A DNA stretch of 64,000 nt from Marinobacter sp. JH2. GTDB taxonomy: Bacteria; Pseudomonadota; Gammaproteobacteria; Pseudomonadales; Oleiphilaceae. Where the stretch lies: contig NZ_CP037934.1 of NCBI RefSeq assembly GCF_004353225.1, positions 868,001 to 932,000 on the forward strand. Reading direction: 5' to 3'. The translations under genes were made by a program, and so were the position numbers. The notes below the pieces were generated by a model. That model did no database searches. It saw only the letters and a program-made list of their open reading frames with translations, and was not told the origin of the DNA. Each line of letters opens with the position of its first letter. Position 1 is the first letter of the stretch. Positions 20,082 through 28,795 of the stretch are shown piece after piece.

Positions 20082-21059
20082 ATGCGAATCATCCTTGCCC
20101 CGATGGAAGGGTTGGTCGATGCACCTATCCGAGAAACCCTGACCAAGGTCGGGGGCATTGACCGGTGTGTTACCGAGTTTGTTCGTGTGACTCAGGGCAT
20201 GTTGCCACCCCGTATTTTCTACAAGTACGCTCCGGAACTGCATAATCAATCCCGGACTCAGGTCGGTGTTCCGGTAGCGGTTCAGTTATTGGGGTCAGAC
20301 CCAGAAATGATGGGCCGACACGGAGCGAAAGCCGCTGAACTGGGTGCTACACAGGTCGATATAAATTTCGGTTGCCCCGCGAAAACAGTGAATCGGCACA
20401 AAGGTGGTTGTGTACTGATGCGCGAGCCGGAGCTGATGCACCAGATTGCTGCTGGGGTGCGCAAAGCGGTTCCTGCCGATATTCCCGTGACCGCTAAGAT
20501 GCGTTTGGGGTACGACGACCGTTCCATGGGGGTTGCCTGCGGGCAAGCTCTGGAAGCGGCCGGCGCATCGGAAATCGTCATTCATGCCCGCAGTAAAGTG
20601 GATGGTTATAAACCGCCGGCCTACTGGGAAGAGATCGCCAAAGTGCGTGAAGCGGTGAACAGCCACGTGATAGCCAACGGTGAGATCTGGACCGTTGATG
20701 ACTACTGGCGTTGCCGTGAAGTGTCAGGCTGCGACGATGTGATGATTGGCCGCGGCTTGATTGCTCGTCCGGATCTGGCGGCACAGATCAAAGCTTCCCA
20801 GCGCGGAGAATCATTGGAACCAATGACCTGGCCAGAAGCAGTAGCTTTGGTTCGCGAATACTCAGCGGCTTTGCAGACCCGACTAGAAGACCGCTTTGTT
20901 ACCGGTCGCATTAAACAGTGGCTTAATTTTCTGAGACAAGGCTTCCCGGAAGCGGAGCAGCTGTGGCCAGAGGCGCGCAAACTGCGAGACGTCGCACCTA
21001 TGCTGGCCTGCCTCAGTCAGGTGGTCACCACGCACGTCAGCGACACAGAGGCTGCCTGA
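20082..21059 (+). CDS. dusC: tRNA dihydrouridine(16) synthase DusC
   Basis: A 325-residue FMN-dependent enzyme that reduces uridine 16 in tRNA D-loops. It starts with the TIM-barrel signature LAPMEGLVDAPIRE, which is the DusC-type variant. The catalytic Cys lies in NFGCPAKTVNRHKGG (about residue 98). FMN phosphate-binding segments VIANGEIW and MIGRGLI are present. Convergent with the class I aldolase gene, with a small hairpin between them. Confidence 0.92.
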   Translation: MRIILAPMEGLVDAPIRETLTKVGGIDRCVTEFVRVTQGMLPPRIFYKYAPELHNQSRTQVGVPVAVQLLGSDPEMMGRHGAKAAELGATQVDINFGCPAKTVNRHKGGCVLMREPELMHQIAAGVRKAVPADIPVTAKMRLGYDDRSMGVACGQALEAAGASEIVIHARSKVDGYKPPAYWEEIAKVREAVNSHVIANGEIWTVDDYWRCREVSGCDDVMIGRGLIARPDLAAQIKASQRGESLEPMTWPEAVALVREYSAALQTRLEDRFVTGRIKQWLNFLRQGFPEAEQLWPEARKLRDVAPMLACLSQVVTTHVSDTEAA

Positions 21060-21065
21060 GAATTC

Positions 21066-21090
21066 ATGTCGGTATTTTGATACCGATGTC
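21066..21090. terminator. Small hairpin between dusC and aldolase genes
   Basis: TCGGTAT-TTTG-ATACCGA with partly complementary flanks sits in the 29-base gap between two convergent genes. The stem is short and lacks a strong T-run; it may still act as a bidirectional stop. Confidence 0.4.
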
Positions 21091-22108
21091 AGTTTTCGTG
21101 TTCAAGCGCCGACGAATAATTCCCGGAGCGCGCCAGGCCATTGAGGTGTGCGCGTTTCGTCAGAGCAGCTTGAGCTTTTTCGCCATTGCTCCGTTTGCCG
21201 GCCCAGGCTTTCTGAGCCGGTTCCTGCAGTGCCCGGCCATACGAAAAGCCTAACTCCCACGGTTGTGATCCTAAGCTATTGATCGCGTTAAGGTTGGCCG
21301 TTGATTCTTCCGGTGATTGCCCTCCCGATAAGAACATGATGCCGGGTACCGCAGCCGGAACTGTGCGCCGGAACACACGAAGAGTGGCTGTGGCGATTTG
21401 TTCGGGCGATGCGTTATCCGCATCTTTGCCGGGCGTCACCATACTGGGTTTCAGCACCATCCACTCGAACCGGACATGATGCCGATGCAGGGCTCCGAAA
21501 ACCTTGATCAAAACGTTCTCACTCACCTCCGCCGTTCGCTCGATCGAGTGGTTGCCATCGATCAATACTTCGGGCTCGACAATGGGCACGATACCCAGCG
21601 CCTGGCACTCCGCCGCGTAGCGAGCCAAAACTTCGGCATTGGCTTCAATGGCCTGATGGGAGGGCAGGGTATCCGTAACATGAAAGACACTTCGCCACTT
21701 GGCAAAACGGGCACCGAGTGCTTTGTAATGTTCCAGGCGCGAAGCCAGCCCATCTAATCCGTAGGTAATTTCATCGCCAGGGGCATTCACTAGTGGGCCT
21801 TTACCCGCATCAACCTTTATTCCGGGTACGATGCCCTGCGTTTCAAGCAGCTTTGGAATAGGAGTGTCATCAAGGCTCAACTGCCCCAAGGTCTCTTCAA
21901 AGAGAATAACGCCACTGATGTGGTTGCCGAGATCGGGCGTTGAGAAGACCAAACTTCGGTATTCCCGCCGAGAGTCTTCCGTAGACTGGACTCCGATAGC
22001 TGAAAATCGTTTGGCAATCGTGGGAGCGCTTTCGTCCGCGGCGAGTATGCCTTTGTTGGGCTGAACCAGATCGTTGATGGTGGTTTGCAGTTCGTGGGCG
22101 GTTCTCAT
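21089..22108 (-). CDS. Class I fructose-bisphosphate aldolase
   Basis: 339 residues, the vertebrate-like class I type that is less common in bacteria than class II. Visible are GILAADES near residue 25, the Lys in FAKWRSVF, the Glu in VPIVEPEVL and the Schiff-base Lys in WMVLKPSM (about residue 225). It splits fructose-1,6-bisphosphate in glycolysis or forms it in gluconeogenesis without a metal. ATG at 22108 has GGAGG 4 bases upstream; an upstream in-frame codon at 22126 is not used. Confidence 0.93.
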   Translation of the reverse strand: MRTAHELQTTINDLVQPNKGILAADESAPTIAKRFSAIGVQSTEDSRREYRSLVFSTPDLGNHISGVILFEETLGQLSLDDTPIPKLLETQGIVPGIKVDAGKGPLVNAPGDEITYGLDGLASRLEHYKALGARFAKWRSVFHVTDTLPSHQAIEANAEVLARYAAECQALGIVPIVEPEVLIDGNHSIERTAEVSENVLIKVFGALHRHHVRFEWMVLKPSMVTPGKDADNASPEQIATATLRVFRRTVPAAVPGIMFLSGGQSPEESTANLNAINSLGSQPWELGFSYGRALQEPAQKAWAGKRSNGEKAQAALTKRAHLNGLARSGNYSSALEHEN

Positions 22109-22256
22109 GATGCCTCCGTGAATCATTGGTCTTATGTGAGTTTAGCCGGTAAATTCGATGATCATGAGATGAAATTGGCCTCTTAACACCTGCCCTATAC
22201 CGATCAGGAGGTCTAGCCTGAGGGTAAGTCAACAGAACACAGGCTGGAGGTTTGCG

Positions 22257-23135
22257 ATGAACATGGCCACGAACACCGTCAAGGCTGCAAAAAAGAAGGT
22301 TTATCGGTCTTTGACGCCGAAAGGTTTTAAACCAGTGGTGCGCAGCCCGGACTTTAAGTTGTCTAAGGACTTGCCGAAATACTGGTGGGATAACGATCCG
22401 GCCAAGACACTGTTATTGGCCGCTTTGTCGGCCAGCTTTCCTCCTGGTGAGCGGTTCTTTATTGATTCGGTGCGTAATTATCAGGATCAGATTACAGATC
22501 CTGAGCTGCAAACATCGATTCGTGCCTTTATAGGGCAGGAAGCTCATCATTCGAAAGAGCACAAGTTGATGAATGGCTGCTTGGAAGAAAAGGGAGTTGG
22601 CTTGGCCCGAATCGAACGTGAAATCCAGTGGTTCATGGATTGGATGCGAAAAAACCTGAGTCCTGAACGCCAGTTGGCCCATACGGTCGCTGTTGAGCAT
22701 TTCACGGCGATGATGGCCGAAGAGTTTTTGTTGAAATTTGATGCGCTGGAAGAGATGGACCCTCGTATTGCTCCGGTTTGGGCCTGGCATGCTATTGAAG
22801 AGTCAGAGCATAAGTCGGTTGCTTTCGACGTGTATCGGACGGTGGGAGGCAGCGAGTTTGTTCGTATCACTGAAATGATGTACGTCAGTGTGATGTTCCC
22901 ATTCTACACGTCACTCCATTTAATGCAGTTGATGAAAGAAGAGGGCGAGCTGGGTAACCTGAAATCTTGGGCCGGTGCGCTGAATTATATGTGGGGCAAG
23001 CCGGGAATCTTCCGCAATATGATTCCTTCATATTTAAGGTATTACAGTCCCCGTTTTCATCCTTGGAATAATGACGTGCGGGATCTGCTCGAGGAGGCTA
23101 AGAAACGATGGCTGCCAGCTTCGCTTCGCGATTGA
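22257..23135 (+). CDS. Predicted metal-dependent hydrolase (COG3687)
   Basis: 292 residues of the PF10118-type family. Conserved His/Glu clusters that could bind metal are GQEAHHSKEHKLMN (about residue 96), EHFTAMMAEE (about 148) and WHAIEESEHKSVAFDVY (about 180), reminiscent of ferritin-like helical di-metal sites. GGAGG lies upstream of the ATG at 22257. Its last 38 bases overlap the convergent ogt gene. Exact reaction unknown. Confidence 0.8.
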   Translation: MNMATNTVKAAKKKVYRSLTPKGFKPVVRSPDFKLSKDLPKYWWDNDPAKTLLLAALSASFPPGERFFIDSVRNYQDQITDPELQTSIRAFIGQEAHHSKEHKLMNGCLEEKGVGLARIEREIQWFMDWMRKNLSPERQLAHTVAVEHFTAMMAEEFLLKFDALEEMDPRIAPVWAWHAIEESEHKSVAFDVYRTVGGSEFVRITEMMYVSVMFPFYTSLHLMQLMKEEGELGNLKSWAGALNYMWGKPGIFRNMIPSYLRYYSPRFHPWNNDVRDLLEEAKKRWLPASLRD

Positions 23136-23607
23136 GCAGTAGTTGTTTTCGCTCGATTCCCCAGCGGTAACCACCCAAGCCACCATCAGATCTTACCACT
23201 CGGTGGCAGGGGACAATAACGGCCAGTCGGTTTGCACCGCAAGCATTCGCTACTGCACGTACCGCCTTGGGTTTACCGAGCTGGTTGGCCAGTTCCGAAT
23301 AGGTAACCGTTTGCCCCGGTGGGATAGATTGAAGAGCCTGCCAAGTTTTTCTCTGAAGCTCAGTGCCTTCTAGAAGGAGGGGGTAATCGAGCCGTGTTTC
23401 CGGATTTTCCAGCACCTTTAAGATGTTTCCAAAGACTTCGGTGCCTTCGCCGTTTGTCGGTGCAGTCTCCAGACCGCGAAAGCGGGCTTTGAGCAGGGCC
23501 GCTAATTGCGCCTCGTGATCGCCCAGCTCGACCGAATACAGGCCCTTTTCATTCCATATGGCAAGGGCCCATCCGATGGCAATGTAAGCAATGCCGTAGT
23601 TCATCAT
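23098..23607 (-). CDS. ogt: Methylated-DNA--protein-cysteine methyltransferase
   Basis: 169 residues, the Ogt size. The suicide-cysteine motif PCHRVV (Cys about residue 140) is followed by GGYRWGIERK..LL, and the helix-turn-helix part TYSELANQLGKP precedes it. It removes O6-alkyl groups from guanine. The gene overlaps the tail of the convergent metal-hydrolase gene by 38 bases and begins 4 bases after the GNAT gene, with which it is probably co-transcribed. Confidence 0.93.
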   Translation of the reverse strand: MMNYGIAYIAIGWALAIWNEKGLYSVELGDHEAQLAALLKARFRGLETAPTNGEGTEVFGNILKVLENPETRLDYPLLLEGTELQRKTWQALQSIPPGQTVTYSELANQLGKPKAVRAVANACGANRLAVIVPCHRVVRSDGGLGGYRWGIERKQLLLNREAKLAAIVS

Positions 23608-23611
23608 ACTA

Positions 23612-24097
23612 TTAGCTCTGAAGTGCTTTGTGCATTTTAAACCTCAGAAACTGGGCGCCCTTCATGGTTACGTGCTGCTCTTCAAGCACTTCAAAACCGT
23701 GCTTTTCAAAAAAGGGACGAGCAATGACACTGGCTTCTGTTTGAAGTGCTTTGGCACCTTTTTTCTGAAGCTGCTGTTCAGCTTCTTGAAAAAGAGCAGA
23801 CGCAATGCCTTGGCGGGCGTAATTTGGCCCGGTAAAGACCAAATCTATGGCTCCGCTTGGCTCATAAGAAATGAACCCTGCAAGGGCATCGCCGTCTTCT
23901 GCAACGAGCGTCTCCAGCGAGGCCAAACGATCCTGCCAGGTGTCTAGATTCGGCGTCCGAGAGGCCCAGGCGTATCGCTGGGTTTCGTCGTAAGCAGCAG
24001 CCGTTAGTTCGTGAACGGAATCGGTAAACAGGCGAACAACCGGGCTCAAGTCTTTAATACGATATTTGCGAATGGTAATTGAAGTAGCTGTAGTCAT
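23612..24097 (-). CDS. GNAT family N-acetyltransferase
   Basis: 161 residues. Motif A for acetyl-CoA binding is visible as YARQGIASALFQEAE (about residues 110-124), and the preceding strand is IDLVFTGP. The substrate is unknown. It is located directly before ogt in the same direction, 4 bases apart, so the two probably form an operon; similar putative acetyltransferases are sometimes linked to stress genes, but nothing here fixes the role. Confidence 0.85.
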   Translation of the reverse strand: MTTATSITIRKYRIKDLSPVVRLFTDSVHELTAAAYDETQRYAWASRTPNLDTWQDRLASLETLVAEDGDALAGFISYEPSGAIDLVFTGPNYARQGIASALFQEAEQQLQKKGAKALQTEASVIARPFFEKHGFEVLEEQHVTMKGAQFLRFKMHKALQS

Positions 24098-24204
24098 ATC
24101 GATTCAATGTCCACCTGTGTTGGAAATCAGGTTGATGGCCAAGACGTTGACCACTCTTTGAAGCATACCGACAACTGCGGGAAAATCCAGCCTTTGCCGG
24201 GGCA

Positions 24205-24657
24205 TCAATTCCTGTTCTTTAGTAACGAGTAGATTTGATACGCTGCGGCATCCGCATCGGGGTTTTCGTTCTCTTGAACCGTTTCAATAAAGCGGTCCTC
24301 TGTGGTCGTCGGGTCGGCTAGGCTTTTTGCCCAGTGACTGAGTACCTTCATCACTCGTTTTTCATCATTGCTGCGCAGCCCCGGCCAGTAAACATAGGGG
24401 ACAACGTCAGGATGGCTGATAAAAAACAGTGCGGCTTCTTCCGGTTTTTCGGTGAGGTCACCACGAAGGCCAATGGTGAACGATTGGCCGTCGTTTCCAA
24501 CCAGTGAAATAAGTAATGAGTTGTTGTTGTCAACGTATCGGGCATTTTCTGCCCTTACCGGTTCATCGAGGCTTGGCACGGAAGTGATGTAATACTGAAA
24601 AGCAATCAGCCCGGCCAGAATGGCAAGAAGGCTTGAAAGAGCGAAGGATTTTGCCAT
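24205..24657 (-). CDS. Hypothetical membrane-anchored protein
   Basis: 150 residues: an N-terminal hydrophobic segment (about residues 5-25) that could be an uncleaved anchor or signal, then a soluble, probably periplasmic domain with no family that I recognise. It stands alone on the minus strand with a 107-base gap to the GNAT gene and a terminator of nrdJb upstream. Confidence 0.6.
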   Translation of the reverse strand: MAKSFALSSLLAILAGLIAFQYYITSVPSLDEPVRAENARYVDNNNSLLISLVGNDGQSFTIGLRGDLTEKPEEAALFFISHPDVVPYVYWPGLRSNDEKRVMKVLSHWAKSLADPTTTEDRFIETVQENENPDADAAAYQIYSLLKNRN

Positions 24658-24710
24658 GACTGGGTACCGTCAAGAATGAAAAAGGCGGGAATTCATACCG
24701 GGTGAGAAAG

Positions 24711-24743
24711 TAAAAAGCCCGGCAACTCACGCAGCCGGGCTTT
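24711..24743 (-). terminator. Intrinsic terminator after nrdJb
   Basis: On the minus strand AAAGCCCGGC, 10-base loop, GCCGGGCTTTTTA: GC-rich stem followed by a T-run, 23 bases past the nrdJb stop. Confidence 0.88.
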
Positions 24744-24765
24744 GGTCTATCGCTATTCAGTTACT

Positions 24766-25464
24766 TCAACCACACTTGCTGTCGCCGCAGGACAGGCAGG
24801 TAGCGCAACCGTCCATCACAATGACTGCTTTCGTGCTGCACTTGCTGCACATGGTGGCGTTGGCAGGGTAGTCACTGCTGGTGTCATCGTTCGTGGCGCT
24901 GCTGTGCGATGCTTCAAATTCAGCACGTTTTTCCGCCAGGATACGCTTGGTGGTTTCGCTCATCTCGTCGCTTTCCAACAGGCCGATGGCCTTCAGGTGC
25001 TTCTCGATAACCGCACCAATCTCGGCAACCAGGGACGGCATGAATACACCGCCTTTTTTGAAGTAACCACCGTTGGGGTCGTATACGCTACGAAGTTCCT
25101 CGACCAGGAAGGTAAGGTCACCACCTTTGCGGAATACTGCTGAAATAACCCGTGTCAGGGCTATAACCCACTGGAAATGTTCCATCGACTTGGAGTTGAT
25201 GAACACTTCGTACGGCTGGCGGCTTTCGTGATCCGTATCTTCGTTCAGCAGGATGTCATTGATCGTAATGTACATCGCGTGCTCCGCCACTGGCGGCTTG
25301 ATCTTGTAGGTGGTGCCTAGCAAGAAATCAGGCCGCTCGATGTATTCATTCATCTGAACGGGTTTGTTGTCCAGCTGCGTAGCGGCCGCGCTTTCGTTGT
25401 TGGTTTCTGTGTCGGCTTTCTTCACACGGTAGCCGACAATCTGATTGCTGATTTTAACTGTCAT
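24766..25464 (-). CDS. nrdJb: Class II ribonucleotide reductase, small C-terminal chain NrdJb
   Basis: 232 residues. It matches the C-terminal part of coenzyme B12-dependent reductases that is encoded as a separate gene in pseudomonads. The N-terminal half carries conserved EYIERPDFLLG.TYKIK and HFQWVIALTR segments; the C-terminus is a zinc-ribbon-like cysteine cluster (CSKC, then C..C..C...C) with a terminal redox role. It starts 30 bases after nrdJa with its own AGGA site, so the split is a stable gene pair, not a fresh frameshift. Confidence 0.9.
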   Translation of the reverse strand: MTVKISNQIVGYRVKKADTETNNESAAATQLDNKPVQMNEYIERPDFLLGTTYKIKPPVAEHAMYITINDILLNEDTDHESRQPYEVFINSKSMEHFQWVIALTRVISAVFRKGGDLTFLVEELRSVYDPNGGYFKKGGVFMPSLVAEIGAVIEKHLKAIGLLESDEMSETTKRILAEKRAEFEASHSSATNDDTSSDYPANATMCSKCSTKAVIVMDGCATCLSCGDSKCG

Positions 25465-25494
25465 GTTCGTTGTCCTATCTGTCGGGTTCCGGGA

Positions 25495-27633
25495 TCAATA
25501 TTTGCCGTAAGTGCCTTCTTTGAGCGCATCAAACAGGTTGGCGGCCGTATGAATTTCACCGTCGTATTCTACCTGTTCATTGCCCTTCAAGGTGACTTTG
25601 CTGCCATCGTCCAGGGTAAACTCGTACAGAGTGTTCTCAAGATCTTTCTCTTTGACCAGTACGCCCTGGAAGGCTTCCGGGTTGAAACGGAAGGTGGTGC
25701 AACCTTTCAAACCTTGATCGTAGGCATACAGATAAATGCCCTTGAAGTCCTGGTATGCGAAATCTTGCGGCACGTTTGCGGTCTTGGAAATGGACGAATC
25801 GACCCATTTCTGTGCGGCGGCCTGGATGTCTACGTGCTGCTTCGGCGTCACATCGTCGGATGTCGTGAAGTAGCTCGGCAGTTTTTTGTCTTCGTCCATG
25901 GAGAAGGGCATGGCGCCTGGATTAACCAAGTGACGGTATGCCAGCAACTCGAAGGAGAAAACGTCAACTTTTTCTTTGGTCTTACGGCCTTCTCGAATGA
26001 TGTTGCGGGCGTAGTGATGCGAGAAGCTTGGCTCGATACCGTTGCTGGCGTTGTTCGCCAGTGACAGGCTGATGGTGCCAGTCGGAGCGATAGAGGTGTG
26101 GTGGGTAAATCGACCACCTTTCTCGGCCAGCTTTGCCACCAGCTCCGGCTCAACTTTGCTGATTTCTTGCATGTAGCGGCTGTACTTAGCGTGCAGCAGC
26201 TTACCTTTCAGCTTGTCGCCAACTTTGTGGCCATCTTTGGCCAGTTCCGGGCATTTGGCCAGCATCTTAGGGGTGACTTCAAATTCGTCGCCCATGATGG
26301 GAGCCGCGCCTTTTTCCTCGGCCAGAGCCAAGGACTGGCGCCAACCTTCAACGGCCATCTCGCGAACAACTTCTTCGGTAAAGGCTACAGATTCATTGGA
26401 GCCGTAGGGCATGCGAAGCATCGCCAGGGTGGAGCCCAGTCCCAGAATACCCATGCCGTGACGGCGCTTGTAGGTGATTTCGTGGCGCTGTTCTGCCAAC
26501 GGCAGGCCGTTGATCTCAACAACATTGTCCAGCATGCGGGTGAAAGTGCCCACAACCTTGCGGTATTTTTCGTAGTTGAAGCTGGCCTTCTCGGTGAACG
26601 GGTAGTCCACAAACTTGGTTAGATTCACAGAGCCCAGCAGGCAGCTACCGTATGGGGGCAGAGGCTGCTCTCCACAAGGATTAGTTGCACGGATGTCTTC
26701 ACAGAACCAGTTGTTATTCATCTGATTGACCTTGTCAATCAGGATGAAACCTGGCTCAGCATAGTCGTAAGTGCTGGTCATGATGGTGTCCCAGATGAAC
26801 TGGGCTTTCACCGTTTTATAGATACGGCAGGCGACTTTGCCTTCATCGTTAACTACGTAGCTTTCCTGAACCGGAAAATCGCGGTAGAGGAATTTGCTGG
26901 TGTCGTTCAAGTCGAATTCTTCTTGCTCTGCCTCTTTGCGGCTGACCGGGAAAGAAAGGTGCCAATCGTCGCCATTACGTACGGCTTCGATGAAATCTTC
27001 GGTGATTAATAAAGACAAGTTGAACTGACGCAGGCGACCGTCTTCGCGCTTGGCTTGAATGAACTCGATGACGTCAGGGTGATGAACGTCAAACGTTGCC
27101 ATTTGAGCGCCGCGACGGCCGCCAGCAGAAGAGACGGTAAAGCACATGCGGTCAAAGATATCCATGAACGACAGTGGGCCAGAAGTCGTTGCTCCAGCGC
27201 CAGCCACGTAGGCACCACGGGGACGCAGGGTGGAAAACTCGTAACCAATACCACAGCCAGCCTTGAGGGTTAGGCCTGCTTCGTGGTTTTTCTCCAGAAT
27301 GTCATTCATGGAGTCCTGGATGTTTCCGGAGACGGTGCAGTTAATGGTGGAGGTTGCCGGCTTGTGTGCTTCTGCCCCTGCATTCGACGTGATCCGGCCA
27401 GCGGGGATTGCCCCATTCTTCAGGGCCCACAGAAACTCTTTCATGTACTTATCGCGTACATTCTTCTTTTCGACTTCGGCTAAGGCTTTGGCGACCCGCT
27501 CGTAGGTTGCTTCAATGTCTTTGTCTACAGGCTCGCCGGTTTTGGTTTTCAGCTGATATTTGCTGGCCCAAATGTCGAGCGAAGCTTCCTGCATGGGAAT
27601 CGTTGTGATCACTGCCTGTGCCTTAGCGTTCAT
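25495..27633 (-). CDS. nrdJa: Adenosylcobalamin-dependent ribonucleotide reductase, large chain NrdJa
   Basis: 712 residues. It makes deoxyribonucleotides using a B12-derived radical, independent of oxygen. The substrate-site cysteine is in INCTVSG (about residue 98), the catalytic loop NPCGEQPLPPYGSC (about residue 320) holds the radical Cys and Glu, and TGTISLSLANNASNG and the GCTTFRFN segment follow. The ATG at 27633 has GAGG 6 bases upstream; the GTG at 27639 does not. A promoter with two NrdR-type boxes precedes it. It works with NrdJb encoded downstream. Confidence 0.95.
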   Translation of the reverse strand: MNAKAQAVITTIPMQEASLDIWASKYQLKTKTGEPVDKDIEATYERVAKALAEVEKKNVRDKYMKEFLWALKNGAIPAGRITSNAGAEAHKPATSTINCTVSGNIQDSMNDILEKNHEAGLTLKAGCGIGYEFSTLRPRGAYVAGAGATTSGPLSFMDIFDRMCFTVSSAGGRRGAQMATFDVHHPDVIEFIQAKREDGRLRQFNLSLLITEDFIEAVRNGDDWHLSFPVSRKEAEQEEFDLNDTSKFLYRDFPVQESYVVNDEGKVACRIYKTVKAQFIWDTIMTSTYDYAEPGFILIDKVNQMNNNWFCEDIRATNPCGEQPLPPYGSCLLGSVNLTKFVDYPFTEKASFNYEKYRKVVGTFTRMLDNVVEINGLPLAEQRHEITYKRRHGMGILGLGSTLAMLRMPYGSNESVAFTEEVVREMAVEGWRQSLALAEEKGAAPIMGDEFEVTPKMLAKCPELAKDGHKVGDKLKGKLLHAKYSRYMQEISKVEPELVAKLAEKGGRFTHHTSIAPTGTISLSLANNASNGIEPSFSHHYARNIIREGRKTKEKVDVFSFELLAYRHLVNPGAMPFSMDEDKKLPSYFTTSDDVTPKQHVDIQAAAQKWVDSSISKTANVPQDFAYQDFKGIYLYAYDQGLKGCTTFRFNPEAFQGVLVKEKDLENTLYEFTLDDGSKVTLKGNEQVEYDGEIHTAANLFDALKEGTYGKY

Positions 27634-27673
27634 TGCCACCCTCTGCTTTTTTGAAAACTGTTTTCTCGTCTAT

Positions 27674-27729
27674 AACCCTATATATGGGTTAATTTTCGAT
27701 GAGTATAACAGGATATAGTGTTTTGTGAA
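27674..27729 (-). promoter_or_regulatory. nrdJ promoter with paired NrdR-type boxes
   Basis: On the minus strand TTCACA (27724-27729) and TATACT (27702-27707) are 16 apart. An NrdR-like box (27708-27722, ACACTATATCC type) fills the spacer, and a second, nearly perfect dyad AACCCTATATATGGGTT (27674-27690) lies just after the predicted start. The centres are about 33 bases apart, three helical turns, the known arrangement for this ATP-cone repressor of ribonucleotide reductase genes. No nrdR gene is in the window. Confidence 0.7.
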
Positions 27730-27739
27730 TAAGGGATAA

Positions 27740-27960
27740 TCTATGAATCGGGAGGGGCGAACAAAGAAATTCAATGAAAAAAGACTTGAAAGTTCGCAAC
27801 CCCATGCGGGGCTTGAGCTTGTGGCCGGCTCAAGAAAAACAGTCTGAAAGTTAAGGTTTCAGTACTGATTTATAAGTGAGCAACCTGGGGGATTTGTGAG
27901 CATTGCACGTCTTGTTTTGTGGCGGATCTACGGGCATTGAGCTTTAAGTATTCGTAGAAG
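27740..27960. other. Gene-free stretch between nrdJ promoter and ABC terminator
   Basis: The whole 27634-27991 gap holds no convincing gene. Besides the nrdJ promoter and the ABC terminator, I see a stem CTTGAGC-N9-GCTCAAG (27812-27834) and a 34-codon ORF (27743-27847) without a good ribosome-binding site. Purine-rich on the plus strand. Could host a small RNA; no direct support. Confidence 0.3.
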
Positions 27961-27962
27961 AA

Positions 27963-27989
27963 AAAAGGGAGCCAATTTGGCTCCCTTTT
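27963..27989 (-). terminator. Intrinsic terminator after the ABC transporter operon
   Basis: AAAAGGGAGCC, AATTT loop, GGCTCCCTTTT immediately beyond the stop of the minus-strand ABC ATPase gene; T-run on the minus strand. Confidence 0.9.
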
Positions 27990-27991
27990 CA

Positions 27992-28786
27992 TTAGCCTAG
28001 TAACAGGCTGTCGTCATCCACGGTGATTCCCCGCTGTTTTTCGAACAGTTCAAGGAGATCTTTCACTTCTAGGCCTTCACGTTCCTCGCCGCCAATATCA
28101 AACACTACCTGTCCCTGGTGCAGCATCACGGTGCGGGTACCGACTTCCAGTGCCTGCTTCATGCTGTGAGTAACCATCAGTGCCGTCAGCTTCTGCTCTT
28201 CAATGATCTTGGTGGTTAGCTCAAGTACGAAGGCTGCCGTTTTTGGGTCTAGCGCCGCGGTGTGCTCATCCAGCAGAAGAATAGAAGAAGGGGTCAGGCT
28301 TGCCATCAGCAAACTGACCGCCTGCCGCTGACCGCCGGATAGAAGTCCCATCTTGTCGCCAAGACGGTTTTCCAAGCCCAGTTTCAGTGTCGACAGGCTT
28401 TCCCTGAATTGTTCCAGGTACTGCCGTTTAACAGCGCTGGTCAGCCCACGGCGTTGGCCGCGTTTGATGGCCAGAGCTAGATTTTCCTCAATGCTCAAAC
28501 CTTCGCAGGTGCCAGCTAGCGGATCCTGAAAGACGCGAGCCACTCGTCCCGCCCGCTTGTGGGTAGGTAGCTTGGTAACGTCCAGGTTATCGACAACGAT
28601 TTTACCGCTATCGACCATGACCTCGCCGGACAGGGCGTTCAGGAATGTCGATTTTCCGGCTCCATTACTGCCGATCACGGTTACAAATTCACCCTGATTA
28701 ACGGTCAGGCTCATGCCACGCAAGGCGGGGTTCTCCAGAGGCGTTCCCTTGCCAAAGGTGAGCTTAAGATCGGTTGCGCTGATCAT
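27992..28786 (-). CDS. ABC transporter ATP-binding protein (TrpXYZ-type importer)
   Basis: 264 residues. Walker A is GSNGAGKST (about residue 37), the signature LSGGQRQAVSLLMA (about 150) and Walker B ILLLDEHTAALDP; the His after Glu in Walker B is usual in this subfamily. Last gene of a three-gene operon with a permease and a binding protein of the PF04392 family, some members of which import tryptophan or tyrosine; the substrate here is unproven. Confidence 0.88.
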   Translation of the reverse strand: MISATDLKLTFGKGTPLENPALRGMSLTVNQGEFVTVIGSNGAGKSTFLNALSGEVMVDSGKIVVDNLDVTKLPTHKRAGRVARVFQDPLAGTCEGLSIEENLALAIKRGQRRGLTSAVKRQYLEQFRESLSTLKLGLENRLGDKMGLLSGGQRQAVSLLMASLTPSSILLLDEHTAALDPKTAAFVLELTTKIIEEQKLTALMVTHSMKQALEVGTRTVMLHQGQVVFDIGGEEREGLEVKDLLELFEKQRGITVDDDSLLLG

Positions 28787-28795
28787 AGGGCCTCC

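Noticed and set aside
25465..25494. nrdJa/nrdJb split as a frameshift or assembly error
   Set aside because: The 30-base gap has its own ribosome-binding site and ATG, and the same two-gene split is known in pseudomonads.
27743..27847. 34-codon ORF upstream of nrdJ
   Set aside because: No proper ribosome-binding site, and it runs through a stable stem; no recognisable sequence.
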